NCBI GenBank assembly: GCA_020746875.1
Contig: JAGTJL010000023.1
Coordinates: 248,001-312,000 of the forward strand
Origin: Rhexocercosporidium sp. MPI-PUGE-AT-0058
Taxonomy: Eukaryota; Ascomycota; Leotiomycetes; Helotiales
Length of the DNA stretch: 64,000 nucleotides
Reading direction: 5' to 3'
The notes below the pieces were generated by a model, which saw only the letters and a program-made list of their open reading frames with translations, did not search any database and was not told the origin of the DNA. Made by a program: the position numbers and the translations under genes. Each line of letters begins with the position of its first letter. Positions within the stretch are counted from its first letter, which is position 1. This document shows positions 21,986 through 33,991 of this stretch, piece after piece.

Positions 21986-23116
21986 CTCGTCATGGCCAGT
22001 CTGAAGCTGATTTTTCATAGAAGCATCTGTTGACATATAAATAATTCGAGCTCTTTACTCACTCACCTCCATTGCCTCATCAATCGGTCGGAATATATGA
22101 GCCTGCTAACCCCAATGTGGAAGAAGCGTCAGCCGAACGATATCATTACCGAGCATGCCCACCATAACACCCCACTTCCCTCGAATGTATTCATTCACAC
22201 ATTCTTCAATTCAAGCCTCGTACATACATAGAAGTTCCTCTTGGCGCGGATTGTTAAGAAGCTCGACGCCCGGTTGGAATGCGCTGCCGATCCAAGCATC
22301 TCATCTTTTGGTGGGGGGGTTTATTACATCGTAGATAGCCCGAACTGGTTCATTCTCAGTTGCACCTTTCTGGTCATTCTGAAAAAGCAATGGTATCATA
22401 TCACTAGTATGCTCCATTGTTTAGAAGAACGTATCGAGCGGGTTTACTTGGTAACTGTGGCAACTGCTGTGCTAACTGTGGCATTCTTCTGGTTGAATTC
22501 GCCACGATCAGGATGACAACATGACGTTCAAAAGCACCATTATATGATAGCGAACATATGTCATTATAAGATTCGTAGCTGAGAGGTGGCAGAAATGAAC
22601 ACCGGTGAGCCAACCCAGCACCGGGTCAGAGGGGCAAAGAGGTATTTGATCCGAGCCTTGGCCAATAAATGCAGACCAGCCCCGAAATTTAAGCGAGAAC
22701 CCCTACCAGCAGCGGGGAAACAAACCACTTACTCTGGGTAAACTAAATCAACTATCTAACGTGAACAGTACAAGATCTCCGAGTTCTTTCGCTTCCCAAG
22801 TCCAGTACAAAGCCCACGTGCAAAAGCACAACATCCAGTTACTTAAAGCTGCTTCGGCACTTTCGATTGATGATTCACCGAGTGCATTTGTCGTTAATGG
22901 TGATCATGCCGGGGATAATTGGTGGCGTATCTCGGGAGTCAAGATGGGCTCGTGCGATTTAATCTCTAAGCCATGATATCGATAGCTCCACATGTGAGAA
23001 TCCATTAAGTACATATTCATCCCTGCCTCCACCAACAACCTCTTTCCTCCTCGCTCGTTGCTAACCGTCAGCCAGGTACCGTGTAACTTCGATACCACCC
23101 CACAGAAGAAGACAAG
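21986..23116. other. Intergenic, transition to gene-rich DNA
   Basis: Normal composition. Open frames at 22241-22516 and 22761-22976 have no recognisable content. The last few hundred bases are the promoter of the secreted EEP protein. I see no RNA gene or repeat here. Confidence 0.5.
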
Positions 23117-24040
23117 ATGTATTTCTCATCTCTCCTTCCCAGTCTCCTCCTCTTCCTCTCCAGCACAACTCTAAGCAATGCAGCGACTCTCCCCCTTCGC
23201 TCCATAACCTGGAACATCCGGTACGCAACCTCCTCCCCTGGCACGAACGAAAAGCCCTGGTGGTCCATCCTCTGTCCAATCTGGGCCGACCAATGCCGCA
23301 TGCCACACGTGCAATCGCTCCTCTCCACTACCGCGGCTTCAACAACAAACCCAACCATAATTGGCCTCCAAGAAGTCCTCTCCAACCAACTCAGCGACGT
23401 GAAATCCGGATTGGGCTCCTCCTGGGCGCATCTCGGCGTCGGTCGCGACGATGGGAAATCGAGCGGCGAGTTTAATCCTCTCCTCTACCGCACAGATACA
23501 TTCCGTGTTCTGTACAGCGAGACTAAATGGCTCTCTCCCACACCGGACATAGTTTCTTTCGGGTGGGGAGCAGGCAGTAGACGCGTTGTTACCATCGGTG
23601 TATTCGAACATATCGCAACAGGCAAGCGCTTTCTGGCCGCAAACACGCACCTCGACAACGTGAGTGCTACCGCCCGAAGCGAGGGCATCAAAGTCGTCGT
23701 GTCGCGCATCGAAGCCGTTCACTCTCTCTACGGAAATTCCCTCGCTGTGATCCTAACAGGTGATTTCAATTCCGAGCCGGGTGGAGATGCGTATGCCACT
23801 TTGAAAAACTTGGCGTATCTGACGGAGGTTTGGGAGACGGGTGCAAAACGGTTGGGGAGTAATCAGTTGACGTTTACGGGGTTTACGAATACGGGTGTTA
23901 GTCGGATTGATTATTGCTGGGTGGGACCGGTGGGGGAGGGGAGGGTGACGGTGCAGCAGTTTGAGATTTTGGGGAATGTGGTTGGGGGTATTATTGCGAG
24001 TGATCATAGGGCTTTGGTTACGGACATGACAATTTTGTAG
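23117..24040 (+). CDS. Secreted endonuclease/exonuclease/phosphatase-family protein
   Basis: Single-exon gene for 307 residues. Residues 1-22 form a signal peptide (hydrophobic LLPSLLLFLSS, cleavage after NA). The rest is one EEP (DNase I-like) domain. It has ITWNIRYA (metal-binding Asn33), GLQEV (Glu86), GVGRDDG, NTHLD (catalytic His178), LTGDFNSEP (Asp215, Asn217) and ASDHRAL (Asp296-His297) near the end. All catalytic residues of the superfamily are present, so it should be an active, Mg-dependent phosphodiesterase or nuclease acting outside the cell. The substrate (nucleic acid, phosphate ester or lipid head group) cannot be read from sequence. The length is usual for the small secreted fungal members of this family. 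The start at 23117 is the only ATG that gives the signal peptide. Confidence 0.9.
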   Translation: MYFSSLLPSLLLFLSSTTLSNAATLPLRSITWNIRYATSSPGTNEKPWWSILCPIWADQCRMPHVQSLLSTTAASTTNPTIIGLQEVLSNQLSDVKSGLGSSWAHLGVGRDDGKSSGEFNPLLYRTDTFRVLYSETKWLSPTPDIVSFGWGAGSRRVVTIGVFEHIATGKRFLAANTHLDNVSATARSEGIKVVVSRIEAVHSLYGNSLAVILTGDFNSEPGGDAYATLKNLAYLTEVWETGAKRLGSNQLTFTGFTNTGVSRIDYCWVGPVGEGRVTVQQFEILGNVVGGIIASDHRALVTDMTIL

Positions 24041-25816
24041 AAGAATAGCAGGGGGCGAGGAGATGAGTGTTATAGAGGTGATTTAATGCAATGTTTTGAT
24101 GCATCAGGGCGGTGGCTTTGTTTGCTTTCGCTTACAAGATATTTAGTGGCGATTGTTGGACGAAAAACAGTTCGCCTGCTTATGAGTAACGACAAAGAAT
24201 CCTTTTTCTTTTCTTCTGGAGAGTCCCCCAACCTTGAAGTCACATTTAGGCTCGGATCAAGTTCGCCGACAAAAGGTTGAAGCCATCTATATCATGCCTT
24301 TTTACTACTAATCCATCTTTCTCGCCGAAATCCTCACGTGCACCCAGCTTTGAGATGTCCTTCTAATAATATATCCCATTCACATCCCTCTCTATTGTAG
24401 CAATGACATAATCTCCACACTGGAATTGGCCACATGCACAGACATAAGAACTGCTCCGAGTGAAGACCTACAGTTAACATCGTGCCAACTCAGCTTTGTT
24501 TCCTCTGGTAAGTGCAGACAGTAAGAACTGGGGAGTGGTGCGTAGATGAGCATGCAATGGAACGTACTACACGGTGCTGGCCGGACATAATACCACCTCG
24601 ACAGCATTTCCAGTGGCCTTGCTGTGGGGTGTTGAACTACTGGCGACGATCTGACATTTGGCCTTTTAGTTCTTAAGAAGGGTCCGTTGTGTTACCGAGT
24701 ACTTTTGAACCTTCGTAAATGGAATGGGTTTGGGTGGGGTTTCAATGGGGTGCTATGGCTTGCGAGTTGGATGATGTATGTCTCTGAGGTTGGTAAGGAT
24801 TGTGAGGAACATCAGGAAAATGGAACATGATGCACCCAAAAGAAATTGTATTTATACTGTGAGGCGCGAAATATTTGTGAAGTCTGTCACAACTTTGAAA
24901 AAGAACATGGCAATTATATTACGAGGCAGGAACGCATGAATCCCATAACTGGTTGCTGCTGGAGTCGAAAGTCAAAGTCCAGCTTGGAAACGGAAGTTGT
25001 GCTTCTTTGGATGGATATTTGTGTGGAGTCTAAAGTTTTTGTGAATATGAGAAGGGATTTTCTTGAATACTAGTGTATAGTCAAGTTCCACGTTGTGTTC
25101 AGGAGTCAGGACATTGTTTAATTTCGCTTTCTTGAGTAGAAGCTGATTTGATTGAAAAGTGACTAACGGCTGCACGCCAAAACAAAAAATCTCAACGGCT
25201 TTTGCCCAAGTCAAATTTTGGGGTGATCTTGTTGACTGGTAAGAGAGCAGCATAGATTCTGATCTCCAGCACTTACAATCAAGGGTTTACTCTGATATTT
25301 CTCCTCGCGCAAATTGGAGCAGAAAACCCAAGAAAGTCTGCTTTTAACATTTCTTCCACTTACAACTTGAACTCATGTGATGGAGTTAGGTGGATCAACA
25401 AACATTTGAACTAATTTTGAGGATTTTTTTGCTATCATCGAAACATTTTAGCTACGCTGTTCAATAATCGGATGTTGGCTCAAATGCTTCCTAATTAGGC
25501 AACCAGCTCGCGATGCTGACTACGGAGGAAAAAAAACTCAATATGCTTCGTCGTATCGGAGAGTCGGAGCTGCAAGTAGTGGCTGCTTACGTTAGATTGT
25601 CTAAACCGCTCCTCTGCTTACTGGTCAGCGAGCTGAGAGCTGTTTCGAGAGGAGTTGAGCTGAGCTGCGATTGTGGCAGGGCTTCAAAAGCCACACTCTT
25701 CATATAAGACTCTGCCCGATCCACACGAAAATTTGAATGCAAGAACAGTCGAGACGCTCAAGTTGTTCTCGCCTCGGACGTTTACCGTAATTCAAAATTA
25801 CTGCCTCTCACACACA
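24041..25816. other. Intergenic
   Basis: About 1.8 kb with short open frames on both strands (for example 24846-25073 and 24972-25253) that do not resemble known proteins and are not joined by obvious introns. I see no RNA gene or repeat. Confidence 0.45.
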
Positions 25817-27566
25817 ATGGGCAAATTATCCGGCCTTATCTCCTCCAGCTATGGCTTCACAGTCGAAGCCGCAAACGCACTCTCACACCCTTCTCCCAGC
25901 GCTCAAAATACTCACCACACCTCCAAATATGGATACTATTCTCGCTCTCAGAATGCGCCATTGTACCAACAGCCCAATACACAACTTCCGTCCCGAGAAA
26001 GACAAGAATTGCCACTCCCAGTTATCATCCCACAGCGGAGACCACAGAACAAATCTCGCGGCTGGGCAAGAGCTTATGCACCTGCATTTATGGAGGTGGG
26101 GATCGATGAAGTAACATTCTTAGATTTCATTGATCGTTTCAATGAGGAGAGCAAGGTGAGTTTGGGTGTCTTCGAACAAAGCGAAGGGATGAGAGAGCTG
26201 GGAGTAGCGAAGGAATGGGCTAACGCATTTCAGGCCTCGCCCTATCTTCACGTCGTCAATGTCGCGGGAGCAGGTATTGGATTTCTTCCCGGGGTTACTC
26301 CAATGATCGTCTCGATGGCAGTCCCAGTCGCGGTTCAAGCAGCGAAGAAAGCGCAGTCGAATCACCAGTCTGTCACCCCCGAAACGTCGAATGCTTGTGC
26401 CTGGTCTAATTCAATGCAGGACAGAATCATACCTTGACAAAATGAACAAAACACTGTTCATACCACATGGCTTGTATGCCATAGTGATGACCTACAGCCC
26501 TCAACAAACTGGGGATATGTTGAATGTTGATGTGACGTCGAACGGATCTCAAACTCAATCTGTACGGAACGGAAGAGACTCAAGTCAAAGTCCAGCATTC
26601 AAATTACCCGAATCCTGCCCCCTCATCTTCGCCGACTCCTCCCCCCCTCAAACGCTCAACGCATCTCGGAACAACTTCTTCAAAATGGCGGACTTCGTAT
26701 CTGACTTCAAGGATCGTCGAGCACAGGCTAACTTTGTATGTCCTCGCTTCCTCAGATACATTCCGAAGTTCATGACTTACTTCGGTTTAGGCGCAAGAAA
26801 ATCCAACATCAACACTCGTCGGTCCAAAACCAACATTCACGAGCAGGTACGCCGACCCGAGCTATACATCCAGGAGAAGAGACGACTCGCGACAGATGCC
26901 TAAGCGGGAGGAAGAGGAGAAGAAATCTGGAATTTTGAAAGGGATGAAAGAGAAGGTTATGCATTCTGTAAGTTTTGCCCGAGGATCGAATCGAAGAGTT
27001 GCTGATGAGAAAAGGATGTTCTCTACCTCATGATCGTCAATAGCCCGACGGATTTAACAGATTTTCCTCCTGGTCCTGCACAAACCGTTGGTGATCGAGG
27101 CGAATCGAGTTATCAATATGGACCACCGCCAATATTTTATACTCCTCTGTCTCAACAACAATATGCTTCAGTTGTGGAGTACAGTTCCGCAAGGAAGCAA
27201 ACGAGCAACTCCGCTCTGTATGGAAACTCGCCGATGGATGGTCAACAAGTACAAGGTCCGTCGACGTACCAATACGGGCCTCCTCCTTCGAAAATGTCCA
27301 TTTCGGATTCCCTGCCTGCCTATCAGCAGCAGCATTCTGCAGCGAAAGCAGATTACAATCCAAAGACTAGCTATGGAAGGCCGATGAGCTATGAGATGAG
27401 TTGCGAATATGGTAGCGAGAAAGACAATCGGCAAGTGAGTGTAAATAGAGACCCTCATCTTGGACAGCAGTGTCAGACTCAAAGCCAGGGGCAGTATGTT
27501 CAGCCACTGTCAGCACCAAGGACAGAAGCACCGCCTCTTTACACACCATACCCAAGCGATGAATAG
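25817..27566 (+). CDS. Conserved fungal protein of unknown function, four exons
   Basis: Exons 25817-26367, 26420-26735, 26791-26967 and 27015-27566 are joined by introns of 52, 55 and 47 bp (GTCTGT-GCAG, GTATGT-TTAG, GTAAGT-AAAG). The splices preserve frame and give 531 residues. The start is MGKLSGLISS at 25817. Segments SRGWARAYAPAFMEVGIDE and FLDFIDRFNEESK are followed by a hydrophobic stretch GAGIGFLPGVTPMIVSMAVP, ESYLDKMNKTLFIPHGLYA, CPLIFADSS, FTSRYADPSY and DVLYLMIVNSP. From memory these blocks recur in this order in a widespread family of fungal hypothetical proteins, which supports the splice choices. The last exon encodes a low-complexity Gln/Tyr/Pro/Ser tail with two YQYGPPP repeats. 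One membrane-associated segment is possible around the hydrophobic stretch. Function is unknown. Confidence 0.85.
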
Positions 27567-27983
27567 AATGAGTGGGAGTAACGCTATAGAAGCCGAAGAG
27601 TAGAGAAACAAGCGGACTTTTCAGGCGACAGATGAGAAAATAGATGGAACATGTTGCAGGTGTATAATGTTACAATTAACAAGACGAAAACCTATTCGAG
27701 CTTCGTCCATTAGCAACATCATCCATACGTAATCAGTTCTTTGACTACTTCCACATGTACCTCAAGCTTAGACGCGACAGCTGCTGCTGCTAGTATGGCT
27801 GCGTCCAAGAAGATCACGAGAAAAGCAGGCAATTCCAAAAAGTAAAATTGCTAGAAAGATTTAAACTCTGACTGCATCCAATTCTGTGTTTCTTAGGCAT
27901 TTTTGACATTATCTGTCCGAGCGCTCAAAGATGCCCCCGTCCTTTTCAGCCCAACCGCGATTGACTTTGACCAGCTCCAACTC

Positions 27984-28561
27984 CTAGAGCTCTGCCATAG
28001 CATCAAACTTCTGCGCTCCATCAACTCCATGTACCCAGCTAATACGATCTTTGATGAACTGCTCAATATTCGGTCTGAACTTCGTCTCATGTAGACTGAA
28101 GTCGTCTACCGTACCAACACGGAGGAAATTCTGGCCAGGGTAAGCCTCGCCGATGCGATACATGAGCGTCCCGCAAGTAGAACAGAAGTAGTTAGTCATC
28201 AGTTTGCCAGACCAGATCGTCTTTTTCTCGCTGAAGGTCTTGAGGTTCTCCTGACCACGGACATGCTTCAGGTAGGGGTCGACAATGGTGAAGTTGGTTG
28301 CGAACATGGAAGCGGTGATTTTGCGGCAGTCGTAGCAGTTGCAGACAAATGTGCCGACGTAGCCTGGGGCTTTGGTTGGCTGGATGGTGTTAGCGAATTA
28401 TACTTGTTATGGGGAGAATGATTTGTTGGTGGGCTTACGAATGATAGCTGGACTGCACCGCAGAAACATGTGGCTGTTGCTTCATCGTCCTTGGACCAGC
28501 CGTCGTTGGCGGATCCTGCGAGAGGGAAGAATGGCTTGGAGGTGTCTGCTGTTGCTGCCAT
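27984..28561 (-). CDS. GFA/CENP-V-type zinc-binding protein
   Basis: Two exons, 28561-28439 and 28379-27984, are joined by a 59-bp intron (GTAAGC, CTAAC branch, CCAG) and give 172 residues starting MAATADTSKP. The zinc ligands of the GFA (glutathione-dependent formaldehyde-activating-like, CENP-V) fold are all present: CFCGAVQ in exon 1, CNCYDCRK at the start of exon 2 and YFCSTCGTLMYR further on. The C-terminal part, WVHGVDGAQKFDAMAEL, is usual for fungal members. The length is typical of single-domain GFA proteins. The family name does not prove an enzymatic role in formaldehyde metabolism; most members are uncharacterised. The upstream in-frame codons before 28561 are open, but the ATG chosen gives the usual N-terminus. 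Confidence 0.88.
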
Positions 28562-29541
28562 TGCTGCGTCTGTATGTTTTGAGAGGAAAATGTGTAGTTC
28601 TGGATTGGGGGCTGTGGTCAAAGTGCAGAGAAAGCGGAGAGGGATGGATGAGATACTGTTGGGAGATGATTGATATTTGCAGCGAGTGAGCTGGCTTGCT
28701 ATATAGATATCTGCAGAACTAGTCATTTTGAACGAGCCACATCATAACAGAGTTTCCCTCAAAAAGTTCAATTAGTAAGTCAAACATTGTAGCAGGAAAT
28801 GATCTTCTAAATGTTTATCGAAACCTGATTCAGGTCCCAATCTCTGCTTCTTCATTGGGCTGAGTGAACGATGGATGGCGGCGAAGGGCGCGCAGATGCA
28901 GCACAACTTTCTCGCATCGCTCGCTACGCTTGGACCACCCCCACAGCCTGAATAGCATCGGGTCAAGATCGAGTAACTTATGGAGATAAAATGCTTTGCT
29001 AAGCATAGGGATCTTCGCTGGGAATTTTCTTTCATATGTTCCAACGAACAGAGTGATTACCAACACTTAGGACTGTTGGCGTAAAAGAGTTGAGACATTC
29101 CGAATTCTGGTAGGTGTCTGGTAGCATCATTATGTCCTGTGACGTGCATCTAGCCAAGAGGTAGACAACCTCGTTGATCTCTTCGGAACTAGCTGATGTG
29201 TGGCATTTATTTGGAGATATTCAAATCGCTTGTAGTTTGCGTGCGTGTAGCATTGTAAGTTTTCCGGCCGAAGTCGGACTCGCCAGACAAAGTCCATGGA
29301 GTTAAGAAATTCTCTCCTCCTCTGTATGCATGCAAATTACAGTCGAGGATAAACGATCAAGGTCGGTCTGAGACTTGGTTGCCGGCTGTTGATGTTACTT
29401 AGAGTTGCTCCTGCAGGTAGTACAGAAGTGGGCCTCCTGGTTCTCGGCTACAGTACGGTAATGCTGGAACTTTCAAGTTACAGGATGTACATGAATATTC
29501 ACTTCCTATATTGTATTAAGAGTCTCATAGCTGGCCTTTTA
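28562..29541. other. Intergenic
   Basis: About 1 kb between the 5' end of the GFA gene and the 3' end of the carboxylase alpha gene. It contains the GFA promoter; no gene, RNA or repeat is seen. Confidence 0.45.
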
Positions 29542-31556
29542 TCACAACTTTGCAGCACCCCCTTCAACCTCCGCAATCAAGATTCCTTCACCAACTTCGT
29601 CACCCTCTTCGCCTTCATAAACCCAGGTCACTGTTCCTCCCTTCGTCGCCCTAATCTCCAATTCCATTTTCATCTGTCTCACTACTGCAACAGTCTCACC
29701 CTTCTGAATATCATCTCCAATATCCACTAGGATCTCCATCAGTTGCCCTGGGAATGGAATGATAATGTGATTTGAGTTCCCAGGATCACCACGACGGTGG
29801 TTGGCTGAGCTAGCAAGTGAACCAAACGATGCCGTTGTCGAGGCTAACGTCAGGGTATACGGAGCAGGCTTAGGAGCTGAAGGAGTAGTATAGATGATGG
29901 AGGCTGTTAAAGAAGCCGGGAACTCGTTTCGTAAGACTCGTGTCAGTTGAAGGTGAGAGGGCATCGGCGTTTTGTTTCCTTCGCTTGATGATTCAGGGGT
30001 AAGCGATATGGACCACGCGTCACCTTTGCGGAAGAGAATATTCGACGCTGCTACAACAGAATTGTTTGATATGCTAGTGGTTTTTTGTGTCATATTCTTG
30101 TCCAGGGTGGAGGATATCACTTTTCCAGATTCCAGGATCGCCGGCAGGTTTGCCTCCAGCCACTGCGTGTCACAGAGTTGGGAGGCAAAAGCTTCATGGG
30201 CAACGATGCCTCGCAATACATCCAGACTCGTCTTCACACCTTCAACATGAGTATCAGCAAGAGCTCTCTTTGCCTTCCGAACTACATCTTCCCAGCTTGG
30301 GCCCGTGATAATGATTTTGGCTATCAAGCTGTCGAAGTCCGTCCCAATTACGGCTTGCTGCGATGGTATGAGGTAGGTATCCACTCTAACTCCGTTTCCT
30401 GCCGGGAACCGGAAAGAGTTGATTTTACCAACGCTTAGTGACCAGTCATTCGACACATCTTCCGCGGTGACTCGAAGTTGAAGCGAATGTAGTGGCGGAG
30501 GTGTTTCTGGATTCTCTGTCAACTTTGAGATGGAGAGGGACGACAAAGGGTAGCCTTGAGCCAACCGAAGTTGCAACTTTACGAGATCCATACCCATGGC
30601 GATGGACTCTGTAACGGTGTGTTCGACTTGCAATCTTGGATTTACTTCTAAGAAGTAAAATTCCGGAGGTGACGAGCGGACCAGGAATTCGAAAGTCCCA
30701 AGAGACAAATAGTTCACCTTCTTTGCCATCCTCAGCGCCGCACTGATGACTTCTCCAATCAACTTGCGGTCCAAGAACGAACTCGGTGCAAACTCAACGA
30801 CCTTCTGGAATCTGCGCTGGATGCTGCACTCTCGCTCCCAGAGATGCCGTACATTTCCTTGCCCGTCGCCGATGATTTGGACCTCAACATGACGATAGCC
30901 ATCGATTGCTGCTTTTTCGGCAAATGCCTTTCCGCTAGGACTTTCTTGCAATGCTCTTTTCGCTAGAGATGCCATGTCATTCTCCTCCCGCACAATTCTG
31001 ATTCCTCGCCCACCTCCACCATCGACAGCCTTGATGATGATCGGGAATCCAACCGAGCTTGCAAAGTTCTTTAATTGGGCTACATCATTTGTCGGCTCTT
31101 TCAACGCTGGAAGAACGGGTACTTGACATTCTTCAGCCAGTAGCCTTGCCTGCAATTTATCTCCAGTTCGAGCAAGTATGTCGTGACCTGGGCCGATGAC
31201 CAGAGTTCCAGCTTCGTCCCGCATTCTACGTGCAAATTCAGGTGACTCAGAGAGGAAACCATAACCTGGGTGTATGGTGTCTATTTTGTGTTTCTTAGCG
31301 ATTTCAACCAGTTCTGAGATGTCGAGGTATGATGCTGGCGAGGCGAGTTGGATCGAATGAGTTGAACCATTGGTGTGGGACGTATCATTGGATGTGTATA
31401 TTGAGTATGTTTCTATATCCAACTCTCTGGCTGTAGCAATTATTCGAGTTGCAATCTCACCCCTGTTTAACCGTCAATAGAGTGTAAGACGGGATTGCTG
31501 GTGTGGACTTACCGGTTCGCCACTAAAAGACGCCTTATAGGTCTTGTTGAAACCAT
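29542..31556 (-). CDS. Acyl-CoA carboxylase alpha subunit (biotin carboxylase + BCCP)
   Basis: Exon 1 is 31556-31513 (MVSTRPIRRLLVANR) and exon 2 is 31462-29542, after a 50-bp intron (GTAAGT to AACAG); 654 residues. The N-terminus runs straight into the biotin-carboxylase fold (LLVANRGEIATRIIATA), then HPGYGFLSE, the ATP-grasp loop VDGGGGRGIRIV, the ECSIQRRFQK segment and EVNPRLQVEHTVTE with the catalytic arginine. A weakly conserved middle follows. The C-terminal biotin carrier domain has PFPGQLMEILVDIGDDI and the biotinyl lysine in QMKM (Lys613). It carboxylates carrier-bound biotin using ATP and bicarbonate; the partner subunit is encoded divergently next door. Domain order and length fit MCC/PCC-type alpha subunits. 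No mitochondrial presequence is visible, so location and acyl-CoA specificity remain open. The QMKM site departs from the usual AMKM. Confidence 0.92.
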
Positions 31557-31865
31557 GACATCGGATTGAAATAAGAACACCTATTTTCAACTAAGCTGCT
31601 CCTTGCTGATCGAAAGAAAGGATCTAGGCGCCAGATTAATTCGAAATCCATTTGAAGCTTCTTGGTGTTGGAGTGGAAGCTGATGCTGGTCAGCAATACT
31701 TGGGCCGAACCGAACCCCACGCTTTGGCGGGGTAATGGCCGAGGCTCTTTCGTATCCTCACTTCAAGTTCCTTTTCTGTCCACCTTAGTTCAAACTGCAA
31801 AATGATGTCCGTCCTGAAGCTGTTCAATCTTCTGCCAGTCGAAATACCCATACCAATAAGATACG
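31557..31865. promoter_or_regulatory. Divergent promoter of the two carboxylase subunits
   Basis: The 309 bp between the two start codons must drive both genes. GCGGGG (31727-31732) and CCCCAC (31715-31720, GTGGGG on the other strand) match the SYGGRG consensus of the carbon-catabolite repressor CreA. The match is to a short motif only, so regulation by CreA is a suggestion. Confidence 0.5.
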
Positions 31866-33632
31866 ATGACGAACAGCAATGACAGAAAGTCGTCGAAAAT
31901 GGCACCCTCGGAACGATTATCTCAAGTCGCGGGTCACGTAGCGCCCAGAAAGCGTCGAACTGCGAAAGCCAAGGACGAGCTCCCAACGGACTATTCTGAT
32001 ATTCTGAGTCAATTGGAGTCTCTAAAGATGATTGCAAGTACACCGGATACAAATAATAAGGGCTACGTCCGTCAGAAGCAAGCTGGAAAGCTGTGGGTGC
32101 GGGAACGAGTTCTGGAGTTGTTGGATGAAGGAAGCTTCCGAGAGGTCGGCTCAGTATCTGGGACAGTCCAATGGAAGAAGCTAGAAGGGACGAAAGAGGA
32201 ACTAGAGTCATACATACCGAGCAACAATGTGCAGGGGTTTGGTACGTTGAGGGGTAGAAGAGTGGTATTTACGGCGGACGACTTCTCGATACGGGCGGGG
32301 CACGCGGACGGTGCGTTGATGGAGAAGACGATATACATGGAGAAGTTGGCTGTTGCATTGAAGCTACCAATCGTTAAATTGGTCGACGGATCTTCTGGAG
32401 GAGGGTCCGTCACAACGATCAAGACCGCTGGCTACTCATATATTCCACCCATGCCATCGTTCAAGCATGTGGCGGAGCAATTGAACCTGGGAATACCGAA
32501 CTTAGGTGCAGTTTTGGGTCCGGCTATAGGACTCGGAGCTGCCAGAGTTGTTGCTTGTCATTTCTCAGTCATGGCTGCTGATGTTGGATCGCTATTCAAC
32601 GCCGGTCCAAAAGTGGTTGCAGGTACTGAAACCCACTAATATTGATTTATTATGCTAACTACAACAGGAGCTACGTTTGAAGAGGGTCTAAGTTTTACGG
32701 ACCTTGGTGGACCATCCATGCATTGCACGAATGGCACAATTGATAACCTTGCCGCAAACGAGCAGGAGTGTTTCGAGCAACTCCGTACAGTTCTCAGCTA
32801 CCTGCCGAACTCTGGAGCCTCATTACCTCCCATCCTACCTTCTGATGATCCTGCAGATCGACCATGTGAGGAACTTCGGACGATCATACCAAGACGAAAA
32901 GCTCGAATGTATGACCCCAGGAAGATCATTGCGACTGTTGTAGACGTGGGAAGCTGGTTCGAGATTGGTCAGCTTTGGGGCACCACCACGATTATTGGCC
33001 TTGCCCGATTAGCTGGACGACCTGTTGGAATTATCTCTCTCAATTGTGAGGTTAATGCCGGAGCTTTGGATGCGGCTGGAAGCCAGAAAATTACAAGACA
33101 CCTGAAATTTTGCGACAGTTTCAACATCCCCATTCTCCAGTTTGTTGATGTTCCAGGTTATGCTATTGGAACCAACGCAGAAAGAACAGCGACTATGAGA
33201 CATGGCATCGCTCTTGCGACAACGTATTTCTCTACAACCACTCCAGTCTTCAGTGTCGTGACCAGGAGAGTATATGGTGTAGCTGGAGGTATCATGCTTG
33301 ACTGTCGAGATCCTAGGATGAGAGTTGCATGGCCAAGCGGTGAATGGGGGAGTTTACCTCTCGATGGTGGCATAGAGGTCGGGCATGCTACAGAATTAAG
33401 AGCCATCAAGGACAAATATCAGCGAGAAGCTCGATACAAAGAGTTAGAAGAAGAGTATACTCGACTCATGAACCCAGTTCGAACTGCGAACGCTTTTGGG
33501 GTCGAGGAGATCATTGATCCTGCTTTGACTCGTCAGATCGTTGTCGAATGGTTGAAGCATGTGTATAACGAATTACTTCCATCGAGACTTTTGGATCGGG
33601 CAAATGGCAGAATACATCCCATTTTCTACTGA
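31866..33632 (+). CDS. Acyl-CoA carboxylase beta subunit (carboxyltransferase)
   Basis: Exons 31866-32622 and 32668-33632, with a 45-bp intron (GTACTG, GCTAAC branch, AACAG); 573 residues. It has the two crotonase-fold halves of biotin-dependent carboxyltransferases. The N-terminal half carries KQTAGK-like KQAGKLWVRERVLELLD, DFSIRAGHADGALMEK, the oxyanion-hole loop DGSSGGGS and GPAIGLGAARV. The C-terminal half carries YDPRKIIATVVD, CDSFNIPILQFVDVPGY, the second oxyanion loop YGVAGGIMLD and NPVRTANAFGVEEIIDP. It transfers the carboxyl group from biotin to an acyl-CoA. The divergent neighbour encodes the matching biotin-bearing subunit, so the two should form one complex. The sequence does not let me choose between methylcrotonoyl-, propionyl-, acetyl- or geranyl-CoA. 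A second in-frame ATG (residue 12, MAPSERLS) is an alternative start. Confidence 0.92.
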
Positions 33633-33991
33633 AAAGACAGAGCGAGATACAAACTCAAACAAGGCTATAAATAATTGAAGCGCCACCATTTACTTTTATT
33701 GCTGGACTGGATTATTTTGTGCCGTACCTGTTTTTACAGCCTTAATGCTTCACGAGTCATCGATTTTCCGAAAGAAGTAAGTTACGGTCTGTATGCCATT
33801 TCCGACCAGTATGCCGGGCAGGCCCCCTTGTTGCTGACTGCAGCAATTTCAGGCTCAGTTGCTAGATCAAATAGCCTCGATCCGATACCTGAACGAAAAG
33901 TGCCCTGCCTCAACGACACGACTTTTATCGAACGGACATGTAGATGTCTCTCTACCTAAATTACGAAACCCAAGTCTGAGCTTGCCAAAAC

